From Tropicimonas marinistellae (lineage in GTDB: Bacteria; Pseudomonadota; Alphaproteobacteria; Rhodobacterales; Rhodobacteraceae): 64,000 nt of DNA. This document shows, in pieces, positions 9,119-18,380 of this stretch. The DNA lies in contig NZ_LNCI01000004.1 of NCBI RefSeq assembly GCF_001509585.1, positions 1 through 64,000 of the forward strand, read 5' to 3'. The translations under genes and the position numbers were made by a program. How positions within the stretch are numbered: the stretch's first letter is position 1; each line of letters opens with the position of its first letter. The notes below the pieces were generated by a model. The model had not been told where the DNA came from and did no database searches. It was given only the letters and a program-made list of their open reading frames with translations.

Positions 9119-9786
9119 CCGTCCGGGTCCGACGGCTCGAGGAAATACCCGAAGCCTCGACGGGTTCCGAGGATTCCCGGACCAAGCTTCCGGCGCAGGC
9201 GCGTGACGACAGCTTCGAGTGCGTTGGCTTCGCGGGCATCCTCGTCGCCGTAGAGATGCTCAAGCAACTCGCTGGGGGTGATGATTCTTTCCCGGTGCAG
9301 CATCAGGTAGGCGAGGAGCCGGTATTCGAGCGCCGTGACCGCCATGGGAACCCCGCGCAGGGAGACCGACATCCGGTTCGTATCGACGATGAGGTCGCCA
9401 GCCTCCTGCAAGGCGGAGCCGCGCCCCGCCGAACGCCGCACAAGCGCCCTTGCGCGTGCAACCAGTTCCTCCATGCGAAAGGGTTTGGGCAGGTAGTCAT
9501 CCGCGCCGGCGTCGATCCCTTCCACCCGTTCCGTCCAGGCTCCGCGCGCCGTCAGCACAAGGACCGGCATGTCCCGATCATTGCCGCGCCAGCGCTTCAG
9601 AACCGTCAGGCCATCGAGCCGCGGCAGGCCGAGATCGAGGACGACCAGATCGTACTCCTCGGTATCGCCGAGGAACCAGGCCCCTTCCCCATCCGCGCAG
9701 GTCTCGACCCGGAACCCCGCGCTCCGCAGCGCCGTTCCGAGGTCGGAGGCAATCCTCGTGTCATCCTCGACGACGAGAGCACGCAT
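9115..9786 (-). CDS. OmpR/PhoP-family response regulator
   Basis: A 223-residue regulator with a receiver domain (VVEDD at 5-9, phospho-acceptor D51 in VVLDLGLPRLDG, conserved Lys in YLPKPF) and a C-terminal winged helix of the Trans_reg_C type (LLEHLYG and VTRLRRKLG). It is the partner of the downstream PhoQ-like kinase. The start at MRALVVEDD is chosen because receiver domains begin there; an ATG 24 bases earlier is in frame. It probably controls the adjacent PepSY, EF-hand and cytochrome genes; no operator is visible. Confidence 0.88.
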   Translation of the reverse strand: MRALVVEDDTRIASDLGTALRSAGFRVETCADGEGAWFLGDTEEYDLVVLDLGLPRLDGLTVLKRWRGNDRDMPVLVLTARGAWTERVEGIDAGADDYLPKPFRMEELVARARALVRRSAGRGSALQEAGDLIVDTNRMSVSLRGVPMAVTALEYRLLAYLMLHRERIITPSELLEHLYGDEDAREANALEAVVTRLRRKLGPGILGTRRGFGYFLEPSDPDG

Positions 9787-9790
9787 GGGG

Positions 9791-10075
9791 TCAGTCCTCC
9801 TCTTCCTCAAGAACCTCGCCGGTCTTTGCGTCCACCAGAACTTCGAGGATGCGCCCGTCAGGCGTGATCAGTTGGAACTCGTAGACATATTGCCCGTGTT
9901 CGCGCTCCAGTTCGACCTCGAGCAGTGTCGCGGAATATCGCTCCGACACATCCTGCATCACCATAGCGAGAGGCAGGATCTCGCTGCGGGCGGTCGCCTG
10001 GCGGGCAAGGTCATGGTCAGACTCGGCTTGGGCGGGTCCGGCAAACGTCAGGATCAGAAGACAGCATACGTATTT
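9791..10075 (-). CDS. PepSY-domain periplasmic protein
   Basis: A short exported protein with a signal peptide ending in GPAQA and one PepSY-type domain, recognised by YEFQLITPDGRILEVLVDAK and the terminal TGEVLEEEED. PepSY domains are small secreted modules thought to bind or inhibit proteases or to act as sensor accessories. I prefer a GTG start at 10075 because the signal peptide begins there; an ATG at 10138 is in frame but adds a non-signal-like leader, and neither has a strong ribosome-binding site. It lies four bases upstream of the response regulator gene, so it heads or joins that operon. Confidence 0.75.
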   Translation of the reverse strand, partial: KYVCCLLILTFAGPAQAESDHDLARQATARSEILPLAMVMQDVSERYSATLLEVELEREHGQYVYEFQLITPDGRILEVLVDAKTGEVLEEEED

Positions 10076-10189
10076 CACAGGCGCCAGTATCGCGGGTTCG
10101 ACCTGACAGCGGCCTGACAGCCGATGCCTTTGTCTCACATACCATGACTTGCAGACGCCCGCACGCCAGTCTGACAGGGGTGACCCGGC

Positions 10190-10675
10190 TCAGCCGTTGT
10201 TCCAGCGCATACCGCGCCCTGGCCCATTGCCGCGCCCATTTCCCTGCCCGGTCCCCATGCCGGTCCCGCCGAAATCCACGGAAGTCAGAACGCCATCGCC
10301 ATTGAGATCCATGCGATCGCGCCAGATCTGCGCTCCGGCGACATATTCATTCCGGGTGACCAACCCATTTCCGTCGGTGTCGATCTGGGAACGGACGATC
10401 TGCCGTGCCCCGCGCAGGGAGTTGGTCTGGCGTCCACCGACAGATTGCGGTGTGATCCGGTCAAACTCTTCAGTGGAGAGGGCGCCGTCGCCATTCGTGT
10501 CATAGGTGGTAAAGAGCGCGGCCCGCCGGGTCTCGACCTCGCCCAGTGTGACCCTGCCGTCATTGTTTGCGTCCCAACGCGCCATGAAACCACCGCCGCC
10601 CGTGAGTTGTTGAGCCATGGCAGAGGTTCCAAGAATGGTCAGCGCCATTGCAAGCGGAAGGGCGAAGCGTGTCAT
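10190..10675 (-). CDS. secreted EF-hand calcium-binding protein
   Basis: A 161-residue periplasmic protein with signal peptide (residues 1-21) and four EF-hand-like loops: DANNDGRVTLGE, DTNGDGALSTEE, DTDGNGLVTRNE and DLNGDGVLTSVD, each with the acidic/Gly spacing of a calcium loop. The C-terminus is a Gly/Asn-rich tail. The start is set by GGAGG five bases before the ATG. Calmodulin-like periplasmic proteins are widespread beside PhoQ/QseC-type systems. It is upstream of the PepSY gene in the same direction, separated by 114 bases. Confidence 0.88.
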   Translation of the reverse strand: MTRFALPLAMALTILGTSAMAQQLTGGGGFMARWDANNDGRVTLGEVETRRAALFTTYDTNGDGALSTEEFDRITPQSVGGRQTNSLRGARQIVRSQIDTDGNGLVTRNEYVAGAQIWRDRMDLNGDGVLTSVDFGGTGMGTGQGNGRGNGPGRGMRWNNG

Positions 10676-11192
10676 GATATCCTCCAAAACAACAACGTCG
10701 CGCATTCCTGATACGGACTCTGCGCCGATTACCGTCGCATGTCTGTAGCAAAAATGTAATCGCTCGAGAGAAGAGTCAGGCCAGTCGCAAGCGCCCCGAA
10801 ATTGGGGATGCGGGACGCTCGCCGGCCTGAATATGGCCTGGCGCTCAGAGGACCACTCAACCCCTCGACGCACCTGAGAAGCTAAAACCTGTCTGCTGCG
10901 TTGGCAATCAAGCGTGTAGAGATCCGCTGCGGGTAGCCGACAAAGCGGTGATTTTCTCTGCACGACTCCACCTCAAGCAACGATTCGACCGGTGAACCCG
11001 GGCGGCGCCAGTAGCATCGGCAAGTCGAGACGGTTTGACGTCTCGCGAAAACGGCCCGGACCAAATCGATGACATCGCCCGACCATGGTCTGAAGAGTTC
11101 GCGCGTCGGGTCGGGTTTTGTGGCGATATCGGGCAAGCGCCCAGCGAAAACACCGCCTCGCGAGTTCCGGGTGGCCAATGGGGAGATACCTT
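10676..11192. other. divergent intergenic region, no gene found
   Basis: About 500 bases separate the minus-strand EF-hand gene and the plus-strand poly-aspartate gene. I see no credible coding frame. The region should hold the two divergent promoters; a GGGGAG ribosome-binding sequence lies just before the plus-strand ATG. No clear operator repeat was found by eye. Confidence 0.45.
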
Positions 11193-12014
<822 letters not shown>

Positions 12015-12017
12015 GGA

Positions 12018-12671
12018 TCAGGTCTCTGGCCAGCGGTCGTGCGCCATCAGCGCGGCCTCTGTCCGGTTCCGGACCTGAAGTTTCTGAAGAATGATGGTCA
12101 TGTAATGCTTGACCGTCTTTTCCTGGAGGTCGAGCGTCCGCCCGACCTCCTTATTGCTTTTTCCGGTCGCAACGAGCCGAAGGATCTCCTCTTCACGTGC
12201 GGTCAGGCTGTCTAAGGGGTCTTCCTCGGTTTGTTCCTTCGCGGGAGACCGCATCGCCTGCAGGACCTTCATAGCAAGACCCGGCGAGACGTAACTGCGC
12301 CCGGCTGCCAGATCCTCGACGGCTGCGAGCAGGTCCTTGCCGCCGATCCCTTTTAGGATGTAACCGTCCGCGCCCGATTTGAGAGCTGTGAAGACATCGT
12401 CATCCTCCTCGGAAACGGTAAGGATTGCCACAACCGGCGGCGTGTCGAACTTCTTGATCTCGCCAAGTGCCCACAACCCGCCATCCGGCATGGAAAGGTC
12501 AAGCAGCACAAGGTCAGGCTGATGCGCCGCGGTCAAGTCCACAGCATTTCGCCCCGTGTCTGCCTGTCCAACGACTTGGGTTCCCTCGTGAGATCCGAGC
12601 AAGGCCGCGACGCCTTCGCGAAACAGCGGGTGGTCATCCGCGATCAAGACGCGCAAGAGAGTCATATCCAT
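12018..12671 (-). CDS. NarL/FixJ-family response regulator
   Basis: A 217-residue regulator: receiver domain with ADDHPLFREG near residue 11 and phospho-acceptor D58 in LVLLDLSMPDGG, then a LuxR-type helix-turn-helix (LTAREEEILRLVATGKSNKE and the recognition helix around KTVKHYMT). It overlaps the upstream kinase gene by 10 bases, so the two are coupled. Its likely targets are the neighbouring cytochrome or regulator genes, by position only. Confidence 0.9.
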   Translation of the reverse strand: MDMTLLRVLIADDHPLFREGVAALLGSHEGTQVVGQADTGRNAVDLTAAHQPDLVLLDLSMPDGGLWALGEIKKFDTPPVVAILTVSEEDDDVFTALKSGADGYILKGIGGKDLLAAVEDLAAGRSYVSPGLAMKVLQAMRSPAKEQTEEDPLDSLTAREEEILRLVATGKSNKEVGRTLDLQEKTVKHYMTIILQKLQVRNRTEAALMAHDRWPET

Positions 12672-14056
12672 TCTCCCAGATCGAACTCCAACCGAAGCTT
12701 GCCGCCACTGCCTTCCGCCCGCCTCCCGGCATGGAACACGCCGCCGAGGCTCTCCACGCGGTCACGCAAACCCGACAGGCCGAGTCCAAAGGGCGTCTGC
12801 TCCGGATCAAAACCGGAACCGGCATCGCGTACCGACAGGATGAGCCTCGCCTGTTCACAGGCGAGTTGAACCTCCATGCCAGCGCCATCGGCATGACGGC
12901 TGGCGTTATTCAGGCCCTCCTGCACGAAGCGGAACAGGCAAAGGCGCGCGGCAAGCGGCATGTCCACGGACAGCTCGCAGGAGATGATTTCGTCGACGGA
13001 GTTTCCGGTCCGGGAGCGATGCTCCTCCACAGCCATCGCGACAATCTCGGCGGGTTGACGCTCCGCAACATCCGGAAGTGAAAGGCCGCGCGAAATTGTT
13101 CGGATCTCGGTCAGCGCCGCCTCGATGGCGCATTCGATCCCATCAATCTCTTTCTGCGGTTCCGAGGACGAATGCCGATCCCGCAAGCTGTCAAGGCTAA
13201 GTGCGGCGAAGGCGAGTTGTTGCGCCGGACCGTCATGCAGGTCTGCCCCGATCTGGCGCAACGAGCGATCAGCACGTTCGGCCGACCGCCCGGCAGCGTC
13301 GCGGACGCGCCGGCGCAAATCCTGGTTGCGCTTGGAAAGAGCTTCAAGGTCTTGGAACTGCTTCTGAAGCCGGTCCTGCTGGCGCTCGATAACCCGGCTC
13401 CCCCGGAGCACGATCAGGTAGAGAGCGAGCCCCAACCCGCCGAAAGCCCCGAAAACGGTCAGCCAGGAGTCCCGGCGAGCCCGTGAGAGATCCGCCGCAA
13501 GTTGTTCGTGAACCTCGTAAAACTCGGCCACGGCGATGATATCGCCAGAATAGTACTCCCGGATCGGTGAGTAGATTTCGAGCAGCGGCAGACCGAGCTG
13601 CTGCTCTCCGGCATCCTCGGCGTCGCCCAATGCTTCGAACTCCGCCGCGACCTCTCCCTCCCATGCAGATCGCAGCCCATCGGTCACCGGAAAGACCTCG
13701 CCGACAATCGCCTGATCTGAAGCTTCGACGACTCTCCCACCTGGTTTCCAGATCTTGTAGGAAATCACCCGTTCGCCAATCGGGGTGTTCTGAAATATCT
13801 CCTCCAGCCCTCGCCTTGCGCCGGGAGAAAGGCTCTCCTGATCCGCCAGTTGCTGTCCGATTGGCGCCAACACGCTCTCCATGAAAAGCGCCGTCGAGTT
13901 CGCACTGTTGCGAACCACGTTTTCCTCTATCCGCGCTGAAACGATCATTCCAACGAGGATCGCAGCGACAACAAGAACGGCGCCGCTGGCGACCGCATAT
14001 TGCGTGGCCAACGGCGCGCCTTTCCAGAGGGATGACTCGTTCGAGAGGTGCTCCAT
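12662..14056 (-). CDS. NarX/DegS-type sensor histidine kinase (HisKA_3)
   Basis: A 464-residue kinase. A membrane segment at ~20-42 and another near 200 flank a ~150-residue periplasmic sensor domain of unknown ligand. A short coiled coil then leads to the dimerisation box ADLHDGPAQQLAF, with the phospho-accepting His of the HisKA_3 family, and to an ATPase domain with DAGSGFDP and GLGLSGLRDR. It pairs with the NarL-type regulator encoded downstream with a 10-base overlap. Systems of this type often respond to respiratory or envelope signals; the neighbouring cytochromes favour a redox signal, as inference. Confidence 0.88.
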   Translation of the reverse strand: MEHLSNESSLWKGAPLATQYAVASGAVLVVAAILVGMIVSARIEENVVRNSANSTALFMESVLAPIGQQLADQESLSPGARRGLEEIFQNTPIGERVISYKIWKPGGRVVEASDQAIVGEVFPVTDGLRSAWEGEVAAEFEALGDAEDAGEQQLGLPLLEIYSPIREYYSGDIIAVAEFYEVHEQLAADLSRARRDSWLTVFGAFGGLGLALYLIVLRGSRVIERQQDRLQKQFQDLEALSKRNQDLRRRVRDAAGRSAERADRSLRQIGADLHDGPAQQLAFAALSLDSLRDRHSSSEPQKEIDGIECAIEAALTEIRTISRGLSLPDVAERQPAEIVAMAVEEHRSRTGNSVDEIISCELSVDMPLAARLCLFRFVQEGLNNASRHADGAGMEVQLACEQARLILSVRDAGSGFDPEQTPFGLGLSGLRDRVESLGGVFHAGRRAEGSGGKLRLEFDLGEWI

Positions 14057-14126
14057 CCCCCTCCTTATGGGATGTTTTAGATGCGCCGAATACGGGCTTT
14101 AGTCCGAAGCCCGTGAACAGGCTCGG

Positions 14127-14324
14127 TTACGACGCCTTCGAAATCGGGCAGGTCTTAAAGCCGAAGATCGCGTAGAGCGGGCAGAAGCCGATCAGGCCGG
14201 TGACGAGCGGGATGAGACCGACCAATCCCCAAGGGGTTGCCGGCCCGACAAAGACCAGTGACAGCAGGATCAGGCCAAGAATGATACGCAGCGCGCGGTC
14301 GAAGGTGCCTTCGTTTCGAGACAT
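14127..14324 (-). CDS. DUF2892 inner-membrane protein (YgaP membrane-part-like)
   Basis: A 65-residue protein beginning SRNEGTFDRALR and holding two membrane helices, with the family ending CPLYAIFGFKTC. It corresponds to the DUF2892 hairpin found alone or fused to rhodanese domains, as in YgaP. The two Cys residues at the C-terminal side are typical. It follows the Crp/Fnr-type gene by 66 bases in the same direction and is probably co-transcribed; a role in sulfur or persulfide stress is known for some relatives but not shown here. Start chosen at the second Met, where family members begin. Confidence 0.82.
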   Translation of the reverse strand: MSRNEGTFDRALRIILGLILLSLVFVGPATPWGLVGLIPLVTGLIGFCPLYAIFGFKTCPISKAS

Positions 14325-14390
14325 TTTCGCTCTCCATTGCAAGTTTCGAGCTCAGTCTTGCAAAGGGGAACGGCCATGTCGGTGACTTTG

Positions 14391-14993
14391 TCACCCGGTC
14401 TCCTGCGCGATCCGCCCGAGTCCGTCGAAATCAAGGATCTCGATCTCGCCGCGGCGACGCGTTATGATCCCCCTTCGCTCGAACTCCGCGAGGCGCCGGC
14501 TGACAAAGGCGCGCCCGGAGGCCGTTTCCGCGGCAAGGCTCTCATGTGTAGTCTGAAGTACATTGTGGGTGGCAAGCCGGATCAGGACGCGCGCCAGCCG
14601 GGCATCGAAGCCGGTCAAAGCGACCTCTTCGACCAACTGCTCGTAATCGGAGAACCTCTCCGCGACAGCCCGGAACACATCGGCACGAAAACCCGCGTCA
14701 TCCGCGAGCAGACGCTGGAACGCGCCGTGCGATAGGATTTCGCCATCAATATCTGTCTCCGCGCGTCCTTCGGCCGAATAGGTTCGACCATCCAACAGGC
14801 AGGAGAAAGTCTGCAAGCATAACTCACCCGGTGCGACGCGGTAAAGCACCACCTCCCGACCGTTTTCGCCTGACAGCGAAACACGAATTGTGCCTGCGTT
14901 CAGCCGAACGAAGCCCGGGCACTCCTGGCCAGGGCTGAAGAGGAGAGACCCGGCACGTAGGTGAAGCGGTCGAGAATACAATGGCGTGTTCAT
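14391..14993 (-). CDS. Crp/Fnr-family transcriptional regulator
   Basis: A 200-residue regulator with a cupin-like N-terminal sensory domain (LHLRAGSLLFSPGQECPGF, then GTIRVSLSG) and a C-terminal winged helix (ASGRAFVSRRLAEFERRGII). Cys residues at GQEC and in GELCLQTFSC could allow redox or reactive-sulfur sensing, unlike cAMP-binding Crp. It heads a two-gene unit with the DUF2892 protein. It may also act on the cytochrome genes upstream of it on the same strand; no binding site was identified. Confidence 0.87.
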   Translation of the reverse strand: MNTPLYSRPLHLRAGSLLFSPGQECPGFVRLNAGTIRVSLSGENGREVVLYRVAPGELCLQTFSCLLDGRTYSAEGRAETDIDGEILSHGAFQRLLADDAGFRADVFRAVAERFSDYEQLVEEVALTGFDARLARVLIRLATHNVLQTTHESLAAETASGRAFVSRRLAEFERRGIITRRRGEIEILDFDGLGRIAQETG

Positions 14994-15093
14994 GTCGCGC
15001 CCCTAGCGCCGGTCATGTTGATTTGTGACCGCGGCAAAGCGAGCCGCAGCCGCAGGCAATCCGAGTCACTCCGGACTTCCGCAAATGACGTCT

Positions 15094-15984
15094 CTACCTA
15101 GATGCGGGGACGGCCTTCAAATAGGCCGCGATCGCCGCACGGTCGTCATCCGTAAGTTGACTGGTGTTTTCAATCACGGCCGCCATCTCGCCCCCGGCTG
15201 AGTCATACTCTGGAGTGAAACCGGATTTCAGGTACTCGGCGATATCCGCTTCGGACCAGTCAAGGCCGCCAGGAGTGATATCGGGAATGCGCCCTTTTCC
15301 ATCGGGACTCGGCGCTCCGGCAAGCCATTCGCCTCGGTCTAGGCCCCCGAGCGCATTCCGGGCTGTGTGGCATTCGCCGCAGTGTCCCGGTCCTTCGACG
15401 AGATAACGACCGCGTTGTTGGACGTCGGACAGCTCGCTCGACACAATCCAGCCTTCTGTCGCGAAGAACCACTTCCAGCCGCCCAGAAAGCGGCGAATAC
15501 TGAACGGGAAGCCGACTTCATGCGGCGCGCTGGCCGTGGCGTCGGTTGGCAACGTCTGAAGGTAAGCATGGAGCGAAACCGCGTCCGCGACACTCATCCG
15601 AGCATAGGACGTATATGGGAAGACGGGATAATAATGCGTCCCGTCGGGCGACGTTCCCTTCAGCAGCGCGTTGGCGAACTCGGTCGATGTCCACTCCCCG
15701 ATGCCTTCTTCTGGATCGGCGGAGATGTTCGGAGCAATGAAGGTGCCGAAATCGGACGGAAAACGTTGCCCGCCGGACAGGACAAGCTTGGCGTCTCCCT
15801 CGGCACCCGGCGCAGAATGGCAGGATACACAGCCGCCGGCGTAGAACAGAGTTTCGCCCAGGGCGAGATCCGGGGGAACGCCCTGTACGGCCGATGGATC
15901 GAAGCGGTCGGGAGCGGTGAGATACCACCCGCCCCCGACCGCGAGAATCCCGGCGGCAAGAACTGTTCGAAGCGCCGAGGTCAT
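15094..15984 (-). CDS. membrane-anchored diheme c-type cytochrome
   Basis: A 296-residue cytochrome with an uncleaved or signal-anchor segment (residues 4-22) and two class I heme motifs, CVSCH (52-56) and CGECH (202-206), with axial Met candidates in each domain. It resembles the cytochrome subunits of periplasmic alcohol, gluconate or aldehyde dehydrogenases, but no dehydrogenase gene is adjacent. It lies 11 bases downstream of the cytochrome c' gene, so the two form an operon. Confidence 0.87.
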   Translation of the reverse strand: MTSALRTVLAAGILAVGGGWYLTAPDRFDPSAVQGVPPDLALGETLFYAGGCVSCHSAPGAEGDAKLVLSGGQRFPSDFGTFIAPNISADPEEGIGEWTSTEFANALLKGTSPDGTHYYPVFPYTSYARMSVADAVSLHAYLQTLPTDATASAPHEVGFPFSIRRFLGGWKWFFATEGWIVSSELSDVQQRGRYLVEGPGHCGECHTARNALGGLDRGEWLAGAPSPDGKGRIPDITPGGLDWSEADIAEYLKSGFTPEYDSAGGEMAAVIENTSQLTDDDRAAIAAYLKAVPASR

Positions 15985-15995
15985 GCTGAGCTGAG

Positions 15996-16463
15996 TCAGT
16001 TTTCCGGTGCGCGGTAGGCTTTATGGCAGGCACCACAGGCGCCTCCTACGCCACCCATCGCGCCTTGAAGGGAGGCAAGATCTGTACCCGCGGCCGCTTG
16101 CATCGCGGTCACAGCGTCCGACAGGGCATTACCCTTGACCACTACATCGTCAAAGTTGGTCCAGATATCCGGCAGGGCGCGGGTGTTGGGTTCCGCGGAG
16201 TTGTCGGTCCCTTGCGGCCAGAGTGCCGATTGATCAAGCTGGACCAGCAAGGCGAGATTGCCGGCGGCCTTGGAGGCCGCGTCCGCGTCGTAGGCCACTT
16301 GTTCCTTTGCCATCGCGCCCAGTTGGCCGAGGTTGAATGCGTACAGTTGCATGATGTTCTGCCGGGTGGAAACGGCGGGGTTCGGTTTGTCTTGGGCCAG
16401 GACGGTGCCAGCAAGGAGGGTCGCTGCGAAGCCGCAGCAGGCGAGTTTGAACGCATTGCGCAT
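15996..16463 (-). CDS. cytochrome c' (cytochrome_C_2 family)
   Basis: A 155-residue periplasmic protein with signal peptide (cleavage after VLAQ) and a four-helix-bundle sequence ending in the typical C-terminal heme motif CGACHKAYR (143-151). Cytochromes c' bind NO and CO at a five-coordinate heme and help resist nitrosative stress. First gene of a two-gene cytochrome operon, divergent from the LysR gene at 16562, which may regulate it. Confidence 0.88.
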   Translation of the reverse strand: MRNAFKLACCGFAATLLAGTVLAQDKPNPAVSTRQNIMQLYAFNLGQLGAMAKEQVAYDADAASKAAGNLALLVQLDQSALWPQGTDNSAEPNTRALPDIWTNFDDVVVKGNALSDAVTAMQAAAGTDLASLQGAMGGVGGACGACHKAYRAPEN

Positions 16464-16561
16464 CGTTTCATTCCTGTCCGTAGTTCTGGTTACGATACGT
16501 CAATCGTAGCGTGTTAATATTTCTCTATGATTAGCCATACATTTTTGTTATTTGTTAAAAA

Positions 16562-17422
16562 ATGAACAAGTCACAATGGGACGACATCCGCTACGTTCTC
16601 GCGGTGGCGGAAACGGGCTCACTCAATGCAGCGGCCGCTAAACTCGGCGTAACACATGCAACCGTGCTCAGGCGCGTGTCGATCTTTGAGCGACATCACG
16701 GTCAGGAAGTTTTCCAGAAGTTGCCGACCGGTTATCGGTTGCTACCGGATGCAGAGCCAATCCTTGTCGCAGCGCGCAACGTCCGCGAAGCGGTCTTGTA
16801 TATGGACAAGGTTTTTGTTGGTGCAGATCCATTGCTGTCAGGTCCCGTGCGCATCGCATCGACCGACAGTGTTTGCTCGACAATCCTCGCACCGATCGTA
16901 GAGAAAATTTCGAGGAAACACCCCGATCTGAAAATCGTCGTTCTGAGCGCAAACACGCATCATGACTTTCTCAGCCTTTCGGCGGACATCGCCGTCCGTC
17001 CTGCGATCGCGCTAGACCACGAGTTTCTCGGGGTAAAGGTCGGCTACTTCGATTTCGCGGTTTACGAAGCGGATAACGGAAATGACATCTGGCTTGGCCT
17101 CGATGGACCCCTACAAGATATTCCAGTTGGAAAATGGATGCAGGACACGCTCGCGCCCGATCAAATTGGGATCCGTGCCGACAGTTTTCTCGCCCTCCGG
17201 GAGTTCGCCGCTGGCGGATCCGGTCGCTGTTTTCTACCAGATTTTGTGGGCGAATCTGATACGCGCCTCCATCGGTGGCCGGAGGTCGTTCCGACGTTCC
17301 GCACACCTATTTGGGTTGCGACGCTAAGGGAACTCTCGAGCAATGCGCGTTTTCGAGCCGTCAAGGAAATCTTGCAGTTGGAGTTGGCGAAGTTCGTGCA
17401 ACCTGTCTCGCTAAATCCGTGA
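16562..17422 (+). CDS. LysR-family transcriptional regulator
   Basis: A 286-residue regulator: N-terminal winged helix (VLAVAETGSLNAAAAKLGVT and ATVLRRVSIFERHHG) and a shortened substrate-binding domain. The ATG follows an A/T-rich stretch without a strong ribosome-binding sequence. It is divergent from the cytochrome c' operon across 98 A/T-rich bases, the standard layout for a LysR protein and its target. The effector is unknown. Confidence 0.87.
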   Translation: MNKSQWDDIRYVLAVAETGSLNAAAAKLGVTHATVLRRVSIFERHHGQEVFQKLPTGYRLLPDAEPILVAARNVREAVLYMDKVFVGADPLLSGPVRIASTDSVCSTILAPIVEKISRKHPDLKIVVLSANTHHDFLSLSADIAVRPAIALDHEFLGVKVGYFDFAVYEADNGNDIWLGLDGPLQDIPVGKWMQDTLAPDQIGIRADSFLALREFAAGGSGRCFLPDFVGESDTRLHRWPEVVPTFRTPIWVATLRELSSNARFRAVKEILQLELAKFVQPVSLNP

Positions 17423-17587
17423 GCGTTAGTGAAGTTTGAAACTGGCCGAAAGCATCAAAACCCGCCAGCGGTGCTGCCGACTACTGTTGGCCTTACCAAA
17501 TGCCATTAGTTCTTCTGATTGCGGCCTTAGGGCGGTGTGAGGGGAACTTGGCTTGTGACGGGGCAGGTGGCTGGCTAGCGTCCCGGC

Positions 17588-17877
17588 ATGACGAAGCGCG
17601 ACCTGTTCAAGTATTTTGGACCAGCCGGGAAATCATCCGCCTCGCGGTGATGATATACGTCCGGTTCCCCCTCTCGCTGCGAAACGTCGAGGATCTGCTT
17701 CACGAACGCGGCATCGATGTCAGCCACGAGACGGTGCGGTCTTGTTGGCACCGTTTTGGCCCAATGTTCGCGGCCGAGATCCGTCAGAAACGCGCCGAGC
17801 GGTCGCACTCCGGGCCACAGTGGCGATGGCACCTGGATGAGATGTTCGTGAAGATCAACGGAGAGCGCCACTGTCCG
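17588..17877 (+). pseudogene. IS6-family transposase remnant (frameshifted and truncated)
   Basis: The sequence carries the N-terminal half of an IS6/IS26-type transposase: a start MTKRDLFKYF at 17588 in one frame, then TSREIIRLAVMIYVRFPLSL in the next frame, a helix-turn-helix (DVSHETVRSCWHRFGPMF) and the first catalytic Asp region WRWHLDEMFVKINGE. A one-base loss near 17618 breaks the frame, and after about residue 97 homology stops, so the DDE domain is missing. No terminal inverted repeats could be identified. A dead fragment, no longer able to move. Confidence 0.85.
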
Positions 17878-18380
17878 CCCTTCGCGCCGAATGCTGCAAT
17901 CGGCATGGACGGCCGCTTACCATTCCTTCCCCCAGTTAATGGTTTTGGGAAGGTCCTCAAGTTCGGTACGGTAGCCACAAGTGCGTGTAGAGCCGGGTCA
18001 AGGCATTCCGGGTCATAGTAGGCCACACTGCGCCATGCCGCTCCACCCGCCTAAATGGAAGGGCTGCGACGATGAAAGAGCCACTGGGTACCATCGCGGC
18101 ATTTTGCGACCCGGATGCCGCCATGCCGGCACACCTCGCAACTGTACCCGTCCTCCTCTTCGCGGTGGCCGGTGCGCTCGGCAGTCAACACTAGTAAGCG
18201 CTGGTTCAATAAATTCGCTCGCTTTCCGCCAGAGCATCTCGATTTCCTAAAGAGTCGGTCAGAATGTGCGGCGTCGCCGAACACCTGTAAGATATCGCTC
18301 TCACGCTGGCAGATTATCCGCAAGACAACCTCTGCAGTTGGCACTAGGTCCGCGAAAGATCAAAGCCAAGCTGCCGACCG
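17878..18380. other. region with no recognised gene next to the IS remnant
   Basis: About 500 bases between the transposase remnant and the end of the cardiolipin synthase gene. A minus-strand frame at 18051-18344 holds a CxxC-like string (SCEVCRHGG) but has no family match or ribosome-binding site that I can see. The stretch is probably debris left by insertion events. Confidence 0.45.

Noticed and set aside
18051-18344. Minus-strand frame with SCEVCRHGG, zinc-finger-like
   Set aside because: Single CxxC, no partner, no ribosome-binding site, next to an IS remnant.
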